A stretch of DNA of 8,135 nucleotides from contig JACKIB010000052.1 of assembly GCA_020638695.1 (NCBI GenBank), forward strand, positions 1 through 8,135, in the 5' to 3' direction. Source of the stretch: Planctomycetota bacterium. GTDB taxonomy: Bacteria; Planctomycetota; UBA1135; UBA2386. A program made the translations under genes and the position numbers. The notes under the pieces are model-generated. The model saw only the letters and a program-made list of their open reading frames with translations, was not told where the DNA came from and searched no databases. Of the stretch, positions 6,016 through 8,135 are shown piece by piece (the first letter of the stretch is position 1; every line of letters begins with the position of its first letter).

Positions 6016-6031
6016 GGGCCGGGGGCGGCCC
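6016..6031. terminator. GC hairpin directly after the HEAT-repeat gene
   Basis: GGGCCG (6016-6021) and CGGCCC (6026-6031) form a perfect 6-bp stem with a GGGG loop, beginning 4 nt after the TGA at 6010-6012. No T tract follows on either strand. It is a plausible transcript-end stabiliser or part of the convergent termination zone. Confidence 0.35.
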
Positions 6032-6065
6032 ACCGGTCTCCGCGCCGGCCGACAGATCAGGACGA

Positions 6066-6099
6066 CCCGACAACCCCGTCGGGGGTGCGATCCCCGACG
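6066..6099. terminator. Paired alternative hairpins between convergent genes
   Basis: The main stem is CGTCGGGG (6077-6084) with CCCCGACG (6092-6099), eight perfect base pairs and a 7-nt loop. An overlapping alternative is CCCGAC (6066-6071) with GTCGGG (6078-6083), loop AACCCC. The two cannot form together because they share the GTCGGG arm. It sits in the 116-bp spacer between the HEAT gene and mscL, and could act as a bidirectional terminator, though no T tract is present on either side. Confidence 0.4.
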
Positions 6100-6128
6100 A
6101 CACGGTGCTCCCGCACAGTTCGACGCGG

Positions 6129-6548
6129 CTACTTCTTGGCCAACGAGTCGCGGATCTGCGTCAGCAGCAGCACTTCCTCCTTCGGCGCGGGCGGTGCAGC
6201 GGGTGCCTCCTCGGCACGCTTCAGCTTGTTGATCACCTTGACCAGCATGAACACGGCCATCGCCACGATCAGGAACGAGATCATGTGGTTGGCGAACAGG
6301 CCGTAGCCGATCACCGGCGCGCTGGCCTCCTTCGCCTTGGCAAAGCTCGCGTAGTCCTTGCCGTCGAGCGAAACGTACAGCTTGGAGAAGTCGATCCCCG
6401 CCATCAGGTAGCCGAGCGGCGGCATGATCACGTCCTCCACCAGCGACTTCACGATCGTGCCGAACGCGCCGCCGATGATGATGCCGACGGCCATGTCGAT
6501 CATGTTGCCCTTGACCGCGAACTCCTTGAACTCCTTGATGATGCCCAT
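6129..6548 (-). CDS. mscL: Large-conductance mechanosensitive channel MscL
   Basis: The 139-residue product is within the normal MscL length (about 130-150). Homopentameric MscL opens under membrane tension to release solutes during hypo-osmotic shock. Landmarks are the N-terminal amphipathic segment MGIIKEFKEFAVKGN (1-15), TM1 with the glycine-rich gate region MIDMAVGIIIGGAFGTIV (16-33), VEDVIMPPLGYL (37-48), a periplasmic loop (about 50-80), TM2 (FANHMISFLIVAMAVFMLV, 85-103), a Pro/Ala linker and the C-terminal bundle helix (PKEEVLLLTQIRDSLAKK). ATG 6548-6546 was chosen because it gives the canonical N terminus and has an AAGGAG Shine-Dalgarno sequence 8 nt upstream; the frame extends to 6644 without homology. 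The gene is convergent with the HEAT gene and divergent from the isomerase-like gene. Unlike its neighbours it has a strong ribosome site. Confidence 0.97.
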   Translation of the reverse strand: MGIIKEFKEFAVKGNMIDMAVGIIIGGAFGTIVKSLVEDVIMPPLGYLMAGIDFSKLYVSLDGKDYASFAKAKEASAPVIGYGLFANHMISFLIVAMAVFMLVKVINKLKRAEEAPAAPPAPKEEVLLLTQIRDSLAKK

Positions 6549-6555
6549 GCGAGCG

Positions 6556-6562
6556 ACTCCTT
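6556..6562 (-). promoter_or_regulatory. mscL: Strong Shine-Dalgarno site of mscL
   Basis: The minus strand reads AAGGAGT here, leaving 8 nt between the AAGGAG core and the ATG at 6548. It settles the mscL start and is the only clear Shine-Dalgarno sequence in front of a gene in this window. Confidence 0.8.
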
Positions 6563-6583
6563 GTGTGGGGTAGACGAGATGAC

Positions 6584-6598
6584 GCAGGGACTCCCTGC
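6584..6598. promoter_or_regulatory. 15-nt palindrome upstream of mscL
   Basis: GCAGGGA-C-TCCCTGC is a perfect inverted repeat with 7-base arms, 35 nt upstream of the mscL ATG. It could be an operator or a hairpin in the 5' leader. The arm length and one-base C centre are the same as in the palindrome at 75-89, though the arm sequences differ. Confidence 0.35.
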
Positions 6599-6618
6599 CG
6601 CGGAAACCGTAGCCGCGG
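6598..6618. repeat. Inverted repeat CCGCGG-N9-CCGCGG
   Basis: CCGCGG occurs at 6598-6603 and 6613-6618. Because each is itself a palindrome, the pair is both a direct and an inverted repeat and could form a 6-bp stem with a 9-nt loop. It abuts the palindrome at 6584-6598, so the mscL leader or promoter region holds two adjacent symmetric elements. Confidence 0.3.
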
Positions 6619-6718
6619 ATCTGCCCTGAAGCGAGTTCCAACAACCGTCCGCCGCAACCGGACGCGCCGGCACGACCGTGTCGTCGCAGCGCCTTGCGCG
6701 CGAATCGACTGACGCAGC

Positions 6719-6756
6719 CACATTTGCTGCGAACTTCAGACGAGGGGCACTAGCCT
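6719..6756 (+). promoter_or_regulatory. Upstream block copy 2 with candidate -10 (TAGCCT)
   Basis: Positions 6719-6751 match 51-83 at 28 of 33 bases. TAGCCT (6751-6756) fits a TAnnnT -10 element and ends 6 nt before the ATG at 6763, implying a leaderless transcript; the GAGGGG at 6742-6747 would then be promoter, not ribosome site. No good -35 consensus lies 16-18 nt upstream; that position is occupied by the conserved GCTGCGAACT part of the repeat, which could be bound by an activator or an alternative sigma factor. Confidence 0.45.
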
Positions 6757-6762
6757 CACCGC

Positions 6763-7671
6763 ATGGATCGCCGCACCTTCCTCGGCAACTCGGCTCGATT
6801 CCTCGGCGCCACCTCGATGCTCGGGTGGACCGGCTGCGCCGGCACCCCGCCACCGGCCCCGCCGCTGTTCCGACTGTCGCTGGCCCAGTGGTCGCTCCAC
6901 CGCAGCCTCGGCCGCGGCGCACCAGCGACGATGACGGACATCGAGTTCGCCGGAGTCGCGGCGCGGCTCGGCTTCGAGGGAATCGAATACGTGAACCAGT
7001 TCTTCAAGGACAAGGCCAAGGACGCGGCACACCTCGCCGCGTTGCGCCGCGCCGCCGCCGACCACGGGGTGCGCAGTCTGCTGATCATGATCGATGGCGA
7101 GGGTCACCTCGGTGATCCGGACACGGCCCGCCGGCGCCGCGCGGTGGAGAACCACTTCCCCTGGGTCGAGGCCGCCCGCACTCTCGGCTGCCACGCGATC
7201 CGGGTCAACGCGGCGAGCAAGGGCACGCCGGAGGAGCAGGCTCGCCTGGCAGCGGATGGCCTGCGGCAGCTCACCGAGTTCGGCGCCCAACACGACCTCG
7301 ACGTGATCGTCGAGAACCACGGCGGGCTGTCGTCGAACGGCGCCTGGCTGTCTGGGGTGATCCGCAGCGTCGGACATCGACGCTGCGGCACGCTGCCCGA
7401 CTTCGGCAACTTCGGCAGCTACGACCGCTACCGCGGGGTGCGCGAGCTGATGCCGTTTGCCCGCGCAGTCAGCGCCAAGTCGCACGACTTCGACGAGCGG
7501 GGCAACGAGACCCACACCGACTACCTGCAGATGATGCGCATCGTGGTAGACGCCGGCTACCACGGGTTCGTCGGCGTGGAGTACGAAGGCCGCAAACTGC
7601 CGGAGATCGAGGGGATCCTCGCCACCAAGCGGTTGCTCGAACGCGTTCGCACACAGCTCACCGCGGCCTGA
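6763..7671 (+). CDS. Tat-exported sugar phosphate isomerase/epimerase-like TIM-barrel protein
   Basis: The 302-residue product belongs to the xylose-isomerase-like/AP-endonuclease-2 TIM-barrel superfamily, which catalyses metal-dependent sugar isomerisation or epimerisation. The N terminus DRRTFLGNSARFLGATSML is a Tat signal (twin Arg 3-4, then TFL), followed by TGC with Cys25; lipidation is possible but the Trp at -3 is atypical. This signal fixes the ATG at 6763. The barrel begins at about 36 (FRLSLAQWSLHR) and continues with ARLGFEGIEYVNQF (67-80), a likely strand SLLIMIDGEG, and CHAIRVNA (143-150). Candidate metal ligands are Glu184 (VIVENHGG), Asp213 (LPDFGNF), His241 (AKSHDF) and Glu273 (GVEYEG), matching the four-ligand layout of the superfamily. 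Substrate cannot be told from the sequence. It is divergent from mscL and is followed after 7 nt by a hydrolase gene, probably in the same operon. Confidence 0.92.
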   Translation: MDRRTFLGNSARFLGATSMLGWTGCAGTPPPAPPLFRLSLAQWSLHRSLGRGAPATMTDIEFAGVAARLGFEGIEYVNQFFKDKAKDAAHLAALRRAAADHGVRSLLIMIDGEGHLGDPDTARRRRAVENHFPWVEAARTLGCHAIRVNAASKGTPEEQARLAADGLRQLTEFGAQHDLDVIVENHGGLSSNGAWLSGVIRSVGHRRCGTLPDFGNFGSYDRYRGVRELMPFARAVSAKSHDFDERGNETHTDYLQMMRIVVDAGYHGFVGVEYEGRKLPEIEGILATKRLLERVRTQLTAA

Positions 7672-7678
7672 CCGCGTC

Positions 7679-8135
7679 GTGGCCGACCACGCGTTACAGC
7701 TCGACGGCGACCCCGGCGGCCCGACGCTGGTTCTGGCGCACGGCGCCGGTGCGCCGCTGGACTCCCCGTTTCTCGAACAAACCACCGCGTCGCTGGTCGA
7801 ACGCGGCCTGCGGGTCGCGCGATTCGAGTTCCCCTACATGGCGGAGCGCCGCGATGGGGGACGCCGCCGCCCGCCAGACCCCGCGGTGCGACTGCTCGCC
7901 ACCTACCGCGAGGTCGTCGCCCAGCTGGGTAGCGCAAGTGACCTGGTGCTCGGTGGCAAGTCGCTGGGCGGCCGCATCGCCAGCATGGTGGCCGATGAAC
8001 TCGGCGCCCGCGGTCTGGTTTGCCTCGGGTACCCGTTCCATCCACCCGCGCATCCGAACCGCCTGCGCACCGCACACCTCTTGGCGCTGCGCACCCCGAC
8101 CCTGATCGTGCAAGGCGAACGCGACCCGTTCGGCA
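7679..8135 (+). CDS. Alpha/beta hydrolase of the KANL3/Tex30 type, 3'-truncated by the window
   Basis: GTG at 7679, seven nt after the previous stop, opens a frame that runs to the window edge (152 residues visible, of about 200-220 expected in the family). Motifs are LVLAHGAGAPLDSPF (17-31, oxyanion-loop region), RFEFPYMAERRDGGRRRPPD (48-67), the nucleophile elbow LGGKSLGGRIASM (91-103) with Ser95, LGYPFHPP (116-123) and PTLIVQGERDPFG (140-152), whose Asp149 is the expected catalytic acid. The His should lie beyond the window. This set is typical of the small bacterial alpha/beta hydrolases related to KANL3/Tex30; their substrate is generally unknown. There is no signal peptide, so it is likely cytoplasmic, unlike its exported upstream neighbour. 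No Shine-Dalgarno sequence is seen, so coupling with the isomerase-like gene is likely. The start is chosen by position and by homology beginning soon after; the frame has no nearby upstream stop. Confidence 0.9.
   Translation, partial: MADHALQLDGDPGGPTLVLAHGAGAPLDSPFLEQTTASLVERGLRVARFEFPYMAERRDGGRRRPPDPAVRLLATYREVVAQLGSASDLVLGGKSLGGRIASMVADELGARGLVCLGYPFHPPAHPNRLRTAHLLALRTPTLIVQGERDPFG

Noticed and set aside
1..8135. CRISPR array, insertion sequence, integrase, tRNA or rRNA
   Set aside because: I saw no regularly spaced direct repeats, transposase motifs, terminal inverted repeats, or tRNA/rRNA-like sequence on either strand.

Overview
The window is about 8.1 kb of GC-rich DNA with seven supportable protein genes, one cut off by the right edge. 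The gene content suggests a high-GC bacterium of the Planctomycetota: a formylglycine-generating-enzyme-like lipoprotein, an FG-GAP/VCBS plus ASPIC/UnbV lipoprotein, a secreted HEAT-repeat protein starting HGGAYRGP after its signal peptide, and a Tat-type sugar phosphate isomerase-like protein. The HGGxYRGP start and WWxxNKDxYL motif recall secreted HEAT proteins of deep-branching marine planctomycetes. That is a recollection, not a database result. There is no rRNA, tRNA, transposase, integrase or CRISPR array.

Layout, left to right. Positions 1-226 hold no confident gene, only a doubtful 37-codon ORF and a 33-nt block that recurs at 6719-6751. Positions 227-1953 (minus strand) form a two-gene operon: an FGE/SUMF1-fold lipoprotein that lacks the catalytic cysteine pair, followed with a 4-base GTGA overlap by a 257-residue protein I do not recognise. 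A 221-bp divergent promoter region separates it from a plus-strand lipoprotein with seven Asp-rich FG-GAP loops and a C-terminal UnbV domain (2175-3770). After a 307-bp gap comes the secreted HEAT-repeat protein (4078-6012). It converges on mscL, the large-conductance mechanosensitive channel (6129-6548, minus), across a hairpin-rich 116-bp spacer. A 214-bp divergent region with palindromes then leads to a Tat-signal TIM-barrel isomerase-like protein (6763-7671). Seven bases later a GTG-started alpha/beta hydrolase of the KANL3/Tex30 type begins and runs off the window.

How the genes might work together: four of the seven products carry export signals (two clear lipoproteins, one Sec-exported protein, one Tat-exported protein, possibly also lipidated). 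The stretch therefore reads as an envelope/periplasm-oriented neighbourhood, but no shared pathway is evident beyond the two tightly spaced pairs (FGE-like + unknown; isomerase + hydrolase). No defence system, secondary-metabolite cluster or mobile element is visible. The least explained items are the coupled unknown protein, the catalytically incomplete FGE-like partner, the duplicated 33-nt upstream block, and TAGNNT hexamers that sit 6-7 nt before two start codons and suggest leaderless transcripts.
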